Below are positions 10,244-19,476 of a DNA stretch of 64,000 bases, piece after piece. Within the stretch, counting starts at the first letter, position 1, and each line of letters starts with the position of its first letter. Under the pieces are notes generated by a model, which worked only from the letters and a program-made list of their open reading frames with translations, had not been told where the DNA came from and did not search any database. Position numbers and translations under genes: made by a program. The DNA is from Collinsella aerofaciens (GTDB taxonomy: Bacteria > Actinomycetota > Coriobacteriia > Coriobacteriales > Coriobacteriaceae). The stretch is taken from assembly GCF_015553355.1 (NCBI RefSeq), contig NZ_JADNGN010000001.1:75388-139387 (forward strand). The letters run 5' to 3'.

Positions 10244-12583
10244 ATGGCTCAAGATAAGTTCGACGTGGGCGGCATGACATGCGCCGCTTGCCAGGCGCAC
10301 GTGGACCGCGCCGTCAGCAAGCTCGACGGCGTCCAAAGCGTCGCCGTCAACCTGCTCGCCGGTTCCATGATGGTCGACTATGACCCCACACAGGTCTCCC
10401 CCGACGATATCTGCACCGCCGTCGACCGCGCGGGTTATTCGGCCTCGCCCGTCAGTACGGGCACCGAAACCGCCCCAAACGGCAGCGCACAAGCCAGGTC
10501 CGGCGCCACCCATATGGAGTCACCTACCAAAAAGCTGGAGGCCACCGCCTCCGCCATGCGCACCCGTCTCATCATCTCAATCATCTTTCTCATTCCGCTG
10601 TTCTACATAGGCATGGGACATATGCTCGGCTGGCCGCTGCCCAGCGTCTTCACCGACCACACCCACAGCATGACGCTCGCCCTCACCGAGCTTGTCCTGC
10701 TCATCCCCATCGTCTACGTCAACGACGCGTACTTTATCAACGGCTTCAAGTCGCTCGTACACGGCGCGCCCACCATGGACGCGCTCATCGCCGTGGGCGC
10801 CACCGCTTCCATTGCCTGGTCGCTCTACGCCATGTTCATCATGGCCGACCAGCTAGCCGCAGGTCAGATCCACGAGGCCATGATGACGGGCATGGACAAC
10901 CTGTACTTTGAGAGCGCCGGCACGATTCTGTCGCTCGTCACCGTGGGCAAATACCTCGAGACGCGCAGCAAATCCAAGACCGGCGGCGCCATCGAGGCGC
11001 TCATCGACTTGGCACCCAAGACCGCGACCGTCGTGGCCGATGACGGCACCGAGACCACTGTGGACGTCGACGCCATTCTGCCCGGTCAGGTCCTGCGCGT
11101 GCGCCCCGGCGAGTCTATCCCTGTCGACGGCGTGGTACTCGAGGGTAGCTCGGCCGTGGACGAGAGTGCGCTCACCGGCGAGTCCATCCCCGTGGAAAAG
11201 ACTGCCGGCGACACCGTCAACGCCGCCACGGTCAACCGCACCGGATCGTTTACCTTCCGCGCCACGCGCGTGGGCGCCGACACGTCGCTCGCCAAAATCA
11301 TCCAGCTCGTCGAGGACGCCAACGCCACCAAGGCGCCCATCGCCCGCATGGCCGATAAGGTCGCCGGCGTGTTTGTGCCCGTGGTGTTTGCGATCTCGGC
11401 CGTGACCTTTGTGGCGTGGATGGCGCTGACCGGCAGCGTAAACGAGGCGCTCACCTCCGCCGTGGCCGTACTGGTGATCAGCTGTCCGTGCGCGCTGGGC
11501 CTGGCCACGCCCGTCGCCATTATGGTTGGTACCGGCAAGGGCGCCGAGATGGGCATTCTGTTTAAGAGCGCCGAAGCGCTGGAGAATCTGCGCAACGTGG
11601 GCACCGTGGTGCTCGATAAGACCGGCACCGTCACCCGCGGCAAACCGGCTGTGACCGATATCGTGGTGGCCACGCGTGCCGACGGCTCGCCCGCCATGAG
11701 CGAAAAGGCGCTGCTCAAGCTGGCCGCCGCGCTGGAACGCCAGAGCGAACACCCACTGGCCGAGGCGATTATGGCCGAGTGCGAGACGCGCGGAATCGTC
11801 GCACGCATGGTCGAGGACTTTGCCGCCGTGCCCGGGCGAGGCGTCACGGCACGCGAGGGGCAGAATGTCATCGCAGCCGGCAACGTGCGCCTGATGAGCG
11901 AGCTGGGTATCACCGTACCCGCAGGACTTGCGGAGCGATTTGCTGCCGAGGGCAAGACGCCGCTGTTCTTTGCCAAAAACGGTGAGCTTGCCGGTATCGT
12001 CGCCGTGGCCGACGAGGTTAAGGAGACAAGTGCCGAGGCCGTTACCGCGTTGCGCTCGCTCGGCGTCGATGTGCGCATGCTCACCGGCGACAACCGCGTG
12101 ACGGCCGAGGCCATCGCCCGCCGCGTGGGACTTACCAGCGAGCAGGTTATCGCCGACGTTCTTCCCGCCGACAAGGAACGCCACGTGCGCGAACTGCAGG
12201 ATGCGGGCAGCAAGGTCGCCATGGTGGGCGACGGCATCAACGACTCCCCCGCCCTGGCGCGCGCCGATGTGGGCCTTGCCATCGGCACCGGCGCCGACAT
12301 CGCCAAGGAGGGCGCCGACGTGGTGCTCATGCGCAGCGACCTCATGGACGTCGCCCACGCCATCGAGCTTTCGCGCGCCACGATTCGCAACATCAAGCAG
12401 GATCTGTTCTGGGCGCTGTTCTACAACGGCATCGGCATTCCACTCGCCGCGGGTGTGTTCTTCCCCCTCACCGGCTGGCAGCTCTCGCCGATGTTTGGCG
12501 CCGCGGCCATGAGCCTGTCGAGTGTCTGCGTCGTAAGCAATGCTCTGCGTTTGAAATCCTTTAAGCCTAAAGTGGCAAAATAG
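10244..12583 (+). CDS. copA: copper-exporting P1B-type ATPase
   Basis: 779 residues. One N-terminal heavy-metal domain has the GGMTCAACQ copper site (Cys13, Cys16). It is followed by membrane helices, the actuator loop LTGESIP, the transport motif [10 protein letters not shown], the phosphorylation site DKTGTVT, the SEHPLAEA nucleotide-binding motif and the hinge [16 protein letters not shown]. The CPC motif and the C-terminal [11 protein letters not shown] and MSLSSVCVV helices fit Cu(I) export. It pumps Cu(I) out of the cytoplasm. A clear AAAGGAGAAG ribosome site precedes the ATG. It is the first gene of a group with a copper chaperone and CsoR, below a CsoR-type operator. Confidence 0.95.
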   Translation: MAQDKFDVGGMTCAACQAHVDRAVSKLDGVQSVAVNLLAGSMMVDYDPTQVSPDDICTAVDRAGYSASPVSTGTETAPNGSAQARSGATHMESPTKKLEATASAMRTRLIISIIFLIPLFYIGMGHMLGWPLPSVFTDHTHSMTLALTELVLLIPIVYVNDAYFINGFKSLVHGAPTMDALIAVGATASIAWSLYAMFIMADQLAAGQIHEAMMTGMDNLYFESAGTILSLVTVGKYLETRSKSKTGGAIEALIDLAPKTATVVADDGTETTVDVDAILPGQVLRVRPGESIPVDGVVLEGSSAVDESALTGESIPVEKTAGDTVNAATVNRTGSFTFRATRVGADTSLAKIIQLVEDANATKAPIARMADKVAGVFVPVVFAISAVTFVAWMALTGSVNEALTSAVAVLVISCPCALGLATPVAIMVGTGKGAEMGILFKSAEALENLRNVGTVVLDKTGTVTRGKPAVTDIVVATRADGSPAMSEKALLKLAAALERQSEHPLAEAIMAECETRGIVARMVEDFAAVPGRGVTAREGQNVIAAGNVRLMSELGITVPAGLAERFAAEGKTPLFFAKNGELAGIVAVADEVKETSAEAVTALRSLGVDVRMLTGDNRVTAEAIARRVGLTSEQVIADVLPADKERHVRELQDAGSKVAMVGDGINDSPALARADVGLAIGTGADIAKEGADVVLMRSDLMDVAHAIELSRATIRNIKQDLFWALFYNGIGIPLAAGVFFPLTGWQLSPMFGAAAMSLSSVCVVSNALRLKSFKPKVAK

Positions 12584-12730
12584 GCTCACCATTAAGTCCA
12601 TTTAGAACGGGTTTTCCAAGTGCCCGAGATTGACCTGAAAGAGGAGCGACGCGTACTTTGGTACGCGAGCGACGGTTTGAAGGTCAAGGTCGGGTGCCTG
12701 GGAAAGCCGACACAACAGAGAGGAATACCC

Positions 12731-12952
12731 ATGCGTTTCACAATTAAGACTTCCGGCCTTATGTGCGGCCACTGCGACGCCACCGTCGAGACCGCGCTGC
12801 TCAACGTTGCGGGCGTAACCGACGCCGACGCCGACCACGAGACTCAGACCGTCCAGGTGGAGTGCGCCGACACCGTGACCCCCGAGCAGCTCGCCGCCGC
12901 TGTCGAGGGCGCCGGCGAGAAGTTCCACGCCCTTTCGGTGACCGCCGCATAA
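12731..12952 (+). CDS. small copper chaperone, HMA domain (CopZ-like)
   Basis: 73 residues forming a single heavy-metal-associated domain. The metal loop reads GLMCGHCDATVE, so the CxxC pair is present. Such proteins carry Cu(I) to the CopA pump and to CsoR. The ATG at 12731 has AGAGAGGAAT upstream; in-frame codons further upstream extend into non-conserved sequence. It lies 147 bases after copA and 39 before csoR. The gap before it holds no gene. Confidence 0.9.
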   Translation: MRFTIKTSGLMCGHCDATVETALLNVAGVTDADADHETQTVQVECADTVTPEQLAAAVEGAGEKFHALSVTAA

Positions 12953-12991
12953 CGACCCGCACGTACCCCCGACCAGAAACGAGGACCCGCC

Positions 12992-13264
12992 ATGATGGCA
13001 GACCATAAATCGGTGACCCGCATGCTCAAGACGGCACGCGGTCAGATCGACGGCATCCTGCGGATGGTCGAGGAGGACCGCTACTGCGTCGATATCTCCA
13101 CGCAGCTCATGGCCACACAGGCGCTCCTCGCGCGCATTAACGCCGACGTGCTCAAGGCGCATATCGAGGGCTGCGTGACTTCGGCAATCGAATCGGGCGA
13201 CGAAGACCTCAAAGCCGCCAAACTCGCCGAAATCGAACGCGTCGTCGACAAACTCTCCAAGTAA
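12992..13264 (+). CDS. csoR: CsoR-family copper-sensing repressor
   Basis: 90 residues of the DUF156 all-helical fold. The Cu(I) ligands of CsoR are all present: Cys32 (RYCVDIS), His57 and Cys61 (KAHIEGC). The N-terminal RGQIDGILRMVEEDR segment is family-typical. Cu(I) binding releases the repressor from GC-rich operators such as the one in the copA promoter. The gene is last in the copper group, so it would be induced along with the pump and shut the system again as copper falls. The next ATG one codon in is equally possible as the start. Confidence 0.93.
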   Translation: MMADHKSVTRMLKTARGQIDGILRMVEEDRYCVDISTQLMATQALLARINADVLKAHIEGCVTSAIESGDEDLKAAKLAEIERVVDKLSK

Positions 13265-13355
13265 TTGGGGCATTGGGGACAGGTACGTTTGCACCGTCTT
13301 GGTATTCCGGGGACAGGTATGTTTGCACCACATTGGTGCAGATTAACCTGTCCCC
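13265..13355. repeat. GGGGACAGGT repeat cluster after csoR
   Basis: Two direct copies of GGGGACAGGTAYGTTTGC (13275..13295 and 13309..13329) are followed by one inverted copy at 13335..13355 with two changes. The cluster starts at the csoR stop codon (GTAATTGGGG). The direct and inverted copies could fold into a hairpin around the second copy. Related sequences occur at 32097 and 44229. Confidence 0.8.
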
Positions 13356-13410
13356 CTTGCTCTAAATCGGGTATAAAGGCGTGCAGCATATCGAACGAAA
13401 GGCAATTTGC

Positions 13411-13884
13411 ATGAATGACTTTATGAAGGGTCGCAATGGTGCCGATGAACTCACCATCGTGATGGGTTTTGCCGGCATCGTCATCGCGATGATCGGATCG
13501 ATAGCCCGCATCCAGTGGCTCAGCTGGATTGCCATCGCCGTAATCGTGATTGGCGTGCTGCGCGGCCTGTCCAAAAATATCGACGCACGTCACAAGGAGA
13601 ACGAGGCCTTTGTCGCCGCGACTGCAAACGTACCCGGCTTGGGCAAGTTTGCAGCTAGCTTGGGCGGCGGAGCTGCAGCGGCCAACGCCTCGCGCGCAGC
13701 CAGTACTAGCAAGGAAGACTTTGAACGTGCCAAGCGCACAGCCAAGAAGATGTGGAAGGGCCGCAAGACCACGGCCTATCTTAAGTGCCCCAACTGCGGC
13801 CAGATGCTCTCCGTTCCCAAGGGCAAAGGCAAGATCCGCGTCACCTGCCCCAAGTGCCATGCCAAGATGGAGACGCGCTCATAG
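13411..13884 (+). CDS. membrane protein with C-terminal zinc ribbon, function unknown
   Basis: 157 residues. Two hydrophobic helices lie at about 13-32 and 35-54, separated by a very short turn. An Ala-rich linker follows, then a C-terminal ribbon with CPNCGQ and CPKCHA as the two metal-binding pairs. The architecture suggests a small membrane-anchored protein with a cytoplasmic zinc finger. I cannot assign a role. The ATG at 13411 follows GAAAGG; an upstream in-frame GTG has no site. A terminator follows immediately, so it is probably a single-gene unit. Confidence 0.8.
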   Translation: MNDFMKGRNGADELTIVMGFAGIVIAMIGSIARIQWLSWIAIAVIVIGVLRGLSKNIDARHKENEAFVAATANVPGLGKFAASLGGGAAAANASRAASTSKEDFERAKRTAKKMWKGRKTTAYLKCPNCGQMLSVPKGKGKIRVTCPKCHAKMETRS

Positions 13885-13906
13885 CTGCCATACCATGGGA
13901 CAAATA

Positions 13907-13941
13907 AAAGCCGAGGCCTCGCACTGGGACCTCGGCTTTTT
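13907..13941. terminator. bidirectional terminator between convergent genes
   Basis: AAAAGCCGAGG and CCTCGGCTTTTT form the stem with a 13-base loop. A T-run follows on the plus strand and an almost complete one on the minus strand, so it can end both the zinc-ribbon gene and the facing amidohydrolase gene. Confidence 0.9.
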
Positions 13942-13991
13942 CTGATTATGACAAAAGGATTGTCCCTTTGTCGCATCGCCATATCGCGCGC

Positions 13992-15362
13992 TTACGCCAC
14001 GCCATCGCGGGCAAGCTCCTCGGCCAACGCCTCGGCAGGCATGGCCATAATCGCGTCGAGCTCGGCGTCCACCTCGGGAATACGCTTCACCTTGAGCTTG
14101 CGCACCAGATCACCGCGACACATCACGTGCGTCGGATCACGCAGTGCGCACAGGTCATCGAGCGGGTTCTCGCGCGTCACCAGGATATCGGCGGCCTTGC
14201 CGCACTCGATTGTGCCGGTCTCGCCGCCCAGCCCCAGCAGCTCGGCATTGACCTGCGTGGCCGTATGCAGCGCGAAGGCGTTGCCCACGCCGACATACTT
14301 GGCAAAATAGGCCACCTCACGCCACATGTCGTACTGCGTCACGAACGGGCAGCTCGAGTCCGTGCCAAGGCCCACCTTAACGCCAGCTTCCAGTGCGGCA
14401 CGGGCGCTCTCGATGATGCCCGAGCACACGATGTCACCGTTCTTCTTTTGTGTATCGGTCGAATGGGTCTTTTCCGGGTCGAGCAATACAAACGGCAGCG
14501 CCGGGCTGATAGTGCAGGTAACGCTGGGCGCACGCCCCTCGAGCTGCGTGCCCGCGGCGCCACGGTACAGTTCCATGATCTCGGGCGTCAACGGAGCGCC
14601 GTGCTCGATCGTATCGACGCCGGCCTGAAGCGCAGCCTTCACGCCTTCGGTGCTCTCGACATGGGCCATAACCGGCAGGCCCACCTCGTGCGCCGCCTTG
14701 CACGCCGCCGCGGCAACCTCGACCGGCATACGCAGCACACCCGGCTCGCCCACCTCGGTAGCGTCGAACACGCCGCCCGTCACGAACAGCTTGATGACGT
14801 CGGCACCGCGCGCATACAGGTCGCGCACCTGTTCGGCTGCCTCGGCGGGACTGTTGGCCACCTGGGCGAACAAACCCGCACCATGGCCGCCCGGCACCGT
14901 GACACCCGTTCCCGGCGCCACCAGGCGAGGACCTTGATACTTGCCGGCATCGATAGCATCGCGCACGGCAAGATCGGCAAACAGCGGGTCGCCCGCGCCG
15001 CGCACCGTGGTCACGCCACTTGCCAGTTGTTGTTGGGCGCTGCCCTTAAGAATATGGCGCACGATGGCGCGCCCCACGGGATTATCGAGCTTCTTCATCA
15101 GCGCGCCCGCATCGCCCGCCGAAACCGGCTTGCCCGAACCGCACAGATGCACATGCATATTGATGAGGCCTGGCATGAGATGCGCACCCGCCAGGTCGAT
15201 AACCTCGGCACCCGCAGGCGCCTGCGCCACAGCACTCGGCCCCATCCACGTGATGACACCGCGCTCAACGGCCACGGCCATATCGGGTTGCGGCTCCATA
15301 TGCTCCGAACCATCCAGAATGGTCGCATTGATAAACAACGTGGAACGATCGGCAGACGCCAT
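13992..15362 (-). CDS. amidohydrolase-family metal-dependent hydrolase
   Basis: 456 residues. The metal ligands of the amidohydrolase fold are visible: HVH in GLINMHVHLCG, a lysine in DVIKLFVTGG, histidines in MAHVES and TIEHG, and the aspartate in GLGTDSS. The ending NPLDDLCALRDPTHVMCRG is typical of the imidazolonepropionase-like/Xaa-Pro dipeptidase branch. The substrate cannot be named. The ATG at 15362 has GGGAGGAG eight bases upstream, while an earlier in-frame ATG lacks a site. It stands alone with a terminator after it and a palindromic array upstream. Confidence 0.88.
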   Translation of the reverse strand: MASADRSTLFINATILDGSEHMEPQPDMAVAVERGVITWMGPSAVAQAPAGAEVIDLAGAHLMPGLINMHVHLCGSGKPVSAGDAGALMKKLDNPVGRAIVRHILKGSAQQQLASGVTTVRGAGDPLFADLAVRDAIDAGKYQGPRLVAPGTGVTVPGGHGAGLFAQVANSPAEAAEQVRDLYARGADVIKLFVTGGVFDATEVGEPGVLRMPVEVAAAACKAAHEVGLPVMAHVESTEGVKAALQAGVDTIEHGAPLTPEIMELYRGAAGTQLEGRAPSVTCTISPALPFVLLDPEKTHSTDTQKKNGDIVCSGIIESARAALEAGVKVGLGTDSSCPFVTQYDMWREVAYFAKYVGVGNAFALHTATQVNAELLGLGGETGTIECGKAADILVTRENPLDDLCALRDPTHVMCRGDLVRKLKVKRIPEVDAELDAIMAMPAEALAEELARDGVA

Positions 15363-15510
15363 ATCGAGCTCCTCCCTCACGATTAACATGAACATTTGTC
15401 CATTATCACCTAATGCAGCGACCTAAAGTCGAGCATATCGGTTAACGGAGGGACGAGGGGATGTGGGGGACGGAATACGTTGCAGCCCCACCCCAGCAAC
15501 ATCAGGGGAA

Positions 15511-15650
15511 TGTCTCGATCTGTAACAGGTACAGGGTTATTGGGCCCCTTGATGTTACAGATCGAGACATTCGGTCGACGTTTCACCGGTTTGTCTCGAT
15601 CTGTAACAATTACGAACTCAAACAACTTCTAAACGTTACAGATCGAGACA
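15511..15650. repeat. 59-bp palindromic unit array III (2 units)
   Basis: Units at 15511..15569 and 15592..15650, starts 81 bases apart, with 25-base spacers. Left arms are identical (TGTCTCGATCTGTAACA); right arms differ by one base. The array ends 7 bases before the stop codon of the PD-(D/E)XK gene (both run leftward, so this is its 3' side) and faces the amidohydrolase start on the other side. Confidence 0.95.
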
Positions 15651-15657
15651 AAACCTC

Positions 15658-16734
15658 TCAGCGCCCATACCACTGGCGTCTCCATTCCTCAGCCAGATCG
15701 GCCCGCTGTTGAATTCCCGCCAGTCTCATCTTTTCAGCCAGCTTCCCCGGGTTCTTGAGTTCATCAAACGTAAACCGAAGCACCTTGTGCCCGAGCATCG
15801 TCAGATGAGACTCTCGCTGACGTTCTGCCACGAATGGGTCGACCGACCCCCGATCCCCACCATCCTGCAGGGTATACTTTCCCTTCCCGTCGAGCTCGCC
15901 GATGACACATGTCCCATCCTCGAGCCTCCAGAAATAATCAACCCGAAACACCTGGCTCGAATCGAGCGGATCGCGAAACTCCACCTGCAGCTCCGGAACC
16001 GGAAAGCCGTACGCAATAAAGAACGCTCGGAACCGAGACTCGCCGCCGTTTTCGGACAGCCCGTCCGCATACGACGCAATCACCTGTGCCCTGCGATACC
16101 CTCGCCTGCCCTCGCAATCGGCGCGGAGGCGCTCGCACAAATCCCCACGTGATACGCCTTTCGCCCGCAGTACAGAATCGGCAATCGCCAATCCGTAGGA
16201 GAACGGCGCACGCAGCAAGCAATCATCCACCGTGCGCCAAAACGACGTCACCCGCACGCCATCGACACGCTCGAGCGCGCCCGCCATCTGCGGACGCAAC
16301 AACCTGCACCCGCTGCTCAACGTCACCGAACAACCCGTCTTAACAAGATAACGCGGCCCGAGCAGATCATTCGGCACCTCCAAACCCCACAAAAGCGCCG
16401 CGTCATAGCCCCAAAACGCCCAATCGGGATGAAATTCCGCAAGCCCTTTGATAGTCCTCAGCGCTCGCTCCGCCGGCGTCAATGCATCCCAATCATGCTG
16501 AAAACAGAACAGGTACGGCTCGGGCTCCGCGATATCGTCGGTTCCAACATGGCGCCGCAGCCACATGAGCTCGGTGCTGTCATGCGTTGCAAGCAGCGCA
16601 CCTTGCTCGGTCGTCTCCGTGAGCCGCGCGAGCATCCTATTCCGCGCCAACGTGTTGCGAGTCGTATGCTTGTGTTTGAAAACGGTATTAGACACTTTCA
16701 TCACCACCACGTCAGACAAATGGACCATCGTCAC
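15658..16734 (-). CDS. DUF559/AbiEi-like protein with a PD-(D/E)XK nuclease-type domain
   Basis: 358 residues. The N-terminal two thirds carry the pattern of AbiEi-like proteins of Actinobacteria: WAFWGYDAALLWGLEVP, then VRVTSFWRTVDDCLLRA. The C-terminal third resembles the DUF559/Vsr-like endonuclease fold, with ESRFRAFF, an aspartate in FRVDYFW and GELDGKGKYT supplying the E-x-D...K signature. The likely activity is DNA cleavage or binding, but members of this family have no settled function. The start is chosen at GTG 16734, five bases after GGAGG; ATG 16728 and TTG 16752 are alternatives. Palindromic arrays sit directly on both sides. Confidence 0.78.
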   Translation of the reverse strand: MTMVHLSDVVVMKVSNTVFKHKHTTRNTLARNRMLARLTETTEQGALLATHDSTELMWLRRHVGTDDIAEPEPYLFCFQHDWDALTPAERALRTIKGLAEFHPDWAFWGYDAALLWGLEVPNDLLGPRYLVKTGCSVTLSSGCRLLRPQMAGALERVDGVRVTSFWRTVDDCLLRAPFSYGLAIADSVLRAKGVSRGDLCERLRADCEGRRGYRRAQVIASYADGLSENGGESRFRAFFIAYGFPVPELQVEFRDPLDSSQVFRVDYFWRLEDGTCVIGELDGKGKYTLQDGGDRGSVDPFVAERQRESHLTMLGHKVLRFTFDELKNPGKLAEKMRLAGIQQRADLAEEWRRQWYGR

Positions 16735-16753
16735 CGTTGCCTCCGCTGACAAA

Positions 16754-16892
16754 TGTCTTGATCTGTAACAGGAGGACTGTCTTTGAGCCTCTAGTTGTTA
16801 CAGAACAAGATCTTTCGGCAGCCGCCAACCTTCCGTCTCAATCTGTAACAGTTACGGGCCCAAACAGCCGCCAAACGTTACAGATTGAGACA
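16754..16892. repeat. 59-bp palindromic unit array IV (2 units)
   Basis: Units at 16754..16812 and 16834..16892, starts 80 bases apart, 25-base spacers. The first right arm is degenerate (TGTTACAGAACAAGATC). The array ends about 20 bases before the start of the PD-(D/E)XK gene, leaving only its ribosome site in between, so any promoter must be inside or beyond the array. On its other side the next gene ends 36 bases away. Confidence 0.95.
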
Positions 16893-16927
16893 AAGTCAGG
16901 GCTGTAGGGCGGCACCAGTCACATCCC

Positions 16928-17635
16928 CTACTCCCATTCTTGTTCGTAGATGTTGAGGGACTTCACGTAGCGCCCCTGGGCGCCCATGATGTCGCGGACC
17001 AGGCGCAAAAAGAAGCTGACGCACGAGGTGTCAAAGCCGTCCTGCAGATCCTCGGGATGCACCGCACCCGGTCCATCGACCGCCGTGTCACTCAGGCGCG
17101 CGATGTCATACAGATAGAGCTGTCCCGCCGTCAGCCAGACATCGTCGACGCAGGCGAGGCGCACCGCGATCGCGCCGTCGCTCCAATGCTCCTTTTGCAC
17201 GATATGCGGGTCGTAGACATCAAAGCGAAGGTCGGCGCGCGTATCCTTCAGCGCAACCATGCCGTTCGCAGGATCCTTGTCCAAAATGCCAAAGCGCGAG
17301 AAATACTGCGTGTCGCGCACCTGCTCGAGCCGCTTGAGCGAGGCAGGCGAAAGCGATGCCGGCGGCTCGTCAACATACAGCTCGAGCAGCGTCTTGCCAT
17401 GGCGATAGGAGCGCTCGAAGAACAGCCAATCGGTAAATGCCATGTTGTAGGCCATGATTTCGTTTTGCGAAGGCTCGGTGCAATAGCTGAGCCATGGGTC
17501 GACAATGATCTCGAACTGCTCGCGTGCCGGCTCCAAAAACTGAAACTTCCGCAGCATCCAAAAATGGGCCATGTCGGCAATATCGTTGCCGACGGCTTCG
17601 GCCAGATGCGCTCGGTCTAAAACGTGGTCAGTCAT
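16928..17635 (-). CDS. conserved-looking protein of unknown function
   Basis: 235 residues, acidic, no signal peptide, no membrane segment and no motif I can name. It contains aromatic-rich stretches such as WLSYCTEPSQNEIMAYNMAFTDWLFF and a repeated pattern of acidic helices. It may be a helical cytoplasmic protein. A strong GAGGAGG ribosome site five bases before the ATG at 17635 and ordinary codon usage support it as a real gene. It lies alone between a palindromic array and the gltD gene. Confidence 0.7.
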   Translation of the reverse strand: MTDHVLDRAHLAEAVGNDIADMAHFWMLRKFQFLEPAREQFEIIVDPWLSYCTEPSQNEIMAYNMAFTDWLFFERSYRHGKTLLELYVDEPPASLSPASLKRLEQVRDTQYFSRFGILDKDPANGMVALKDTRADLRFDVYDPHIVQKEHWSDGAIAVRLACVDDVWLTAGQLYLYDIARLSDTAVDGPGAVHPEDLQDGFDTSCVSFFLRLVRDIMGAQGRYVKSLNIYEQEWE

Positions 17636-17922
17636 GGCATCCTCCTCAAACTGATAGACCTCAATTTGAGCTTACGAGGAGGGTGGTCGGCCACGGCCAG
17701 CGCGGGCAAAATAGGCCTCCGGCTGCAAACCAGATGCTGACCAAACACTTGACGAAAAGCTTGACCGAAAATGCGCACCGCAACAAAACCGCAGGTAAAC
17801 ATAGACGGCCAACCCGCCCTTTTGAGCCAGATACCCACAGCCACCACAGAAACAACAGGTGACCACAGCCCAAGAAGTCGACAAATAAACACCCGTACGT
17901 CGACAAACGAGCAAATCGCTCG
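17636..17922. other. intergenic region, no gene seen
   Basis: About 290 bases upstream of the orphan gene. It is AT-richer than its surroundings. Several short reading frames overlap but none has a ribosome site or a recognisable protein. It should hold the promoter of the 16928 gene. Confidence 0.5.
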
Positions 17923-17987
17923 CAAAGAGTGTCCCCAACGACTAGACAAAAAAATGACTAGTCATTGGGGACGTTCTTAAATGACTA
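17923..17987 (-). repeat. stop-adjacent repeat, copy at gltD 3' end
   Basis: Begins two bases after the gltD stop. Two 27-base units lie in inverted orientation, giving arms GTCCCCAATGACTAG and CTAGTCGTTGGGGAC around a T-rich loop, then ACTCTTTG. The same unit occurs beside the stops of a HAD gene (47889) and ade (48971). The stem could end transcription of gltBD. Confidence 0.75.
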
Positions 17988-17989
17988 CT

Positions 17990-19471
<1,482 letters not shown>

Positions 19472-19476
19472 GGCAC

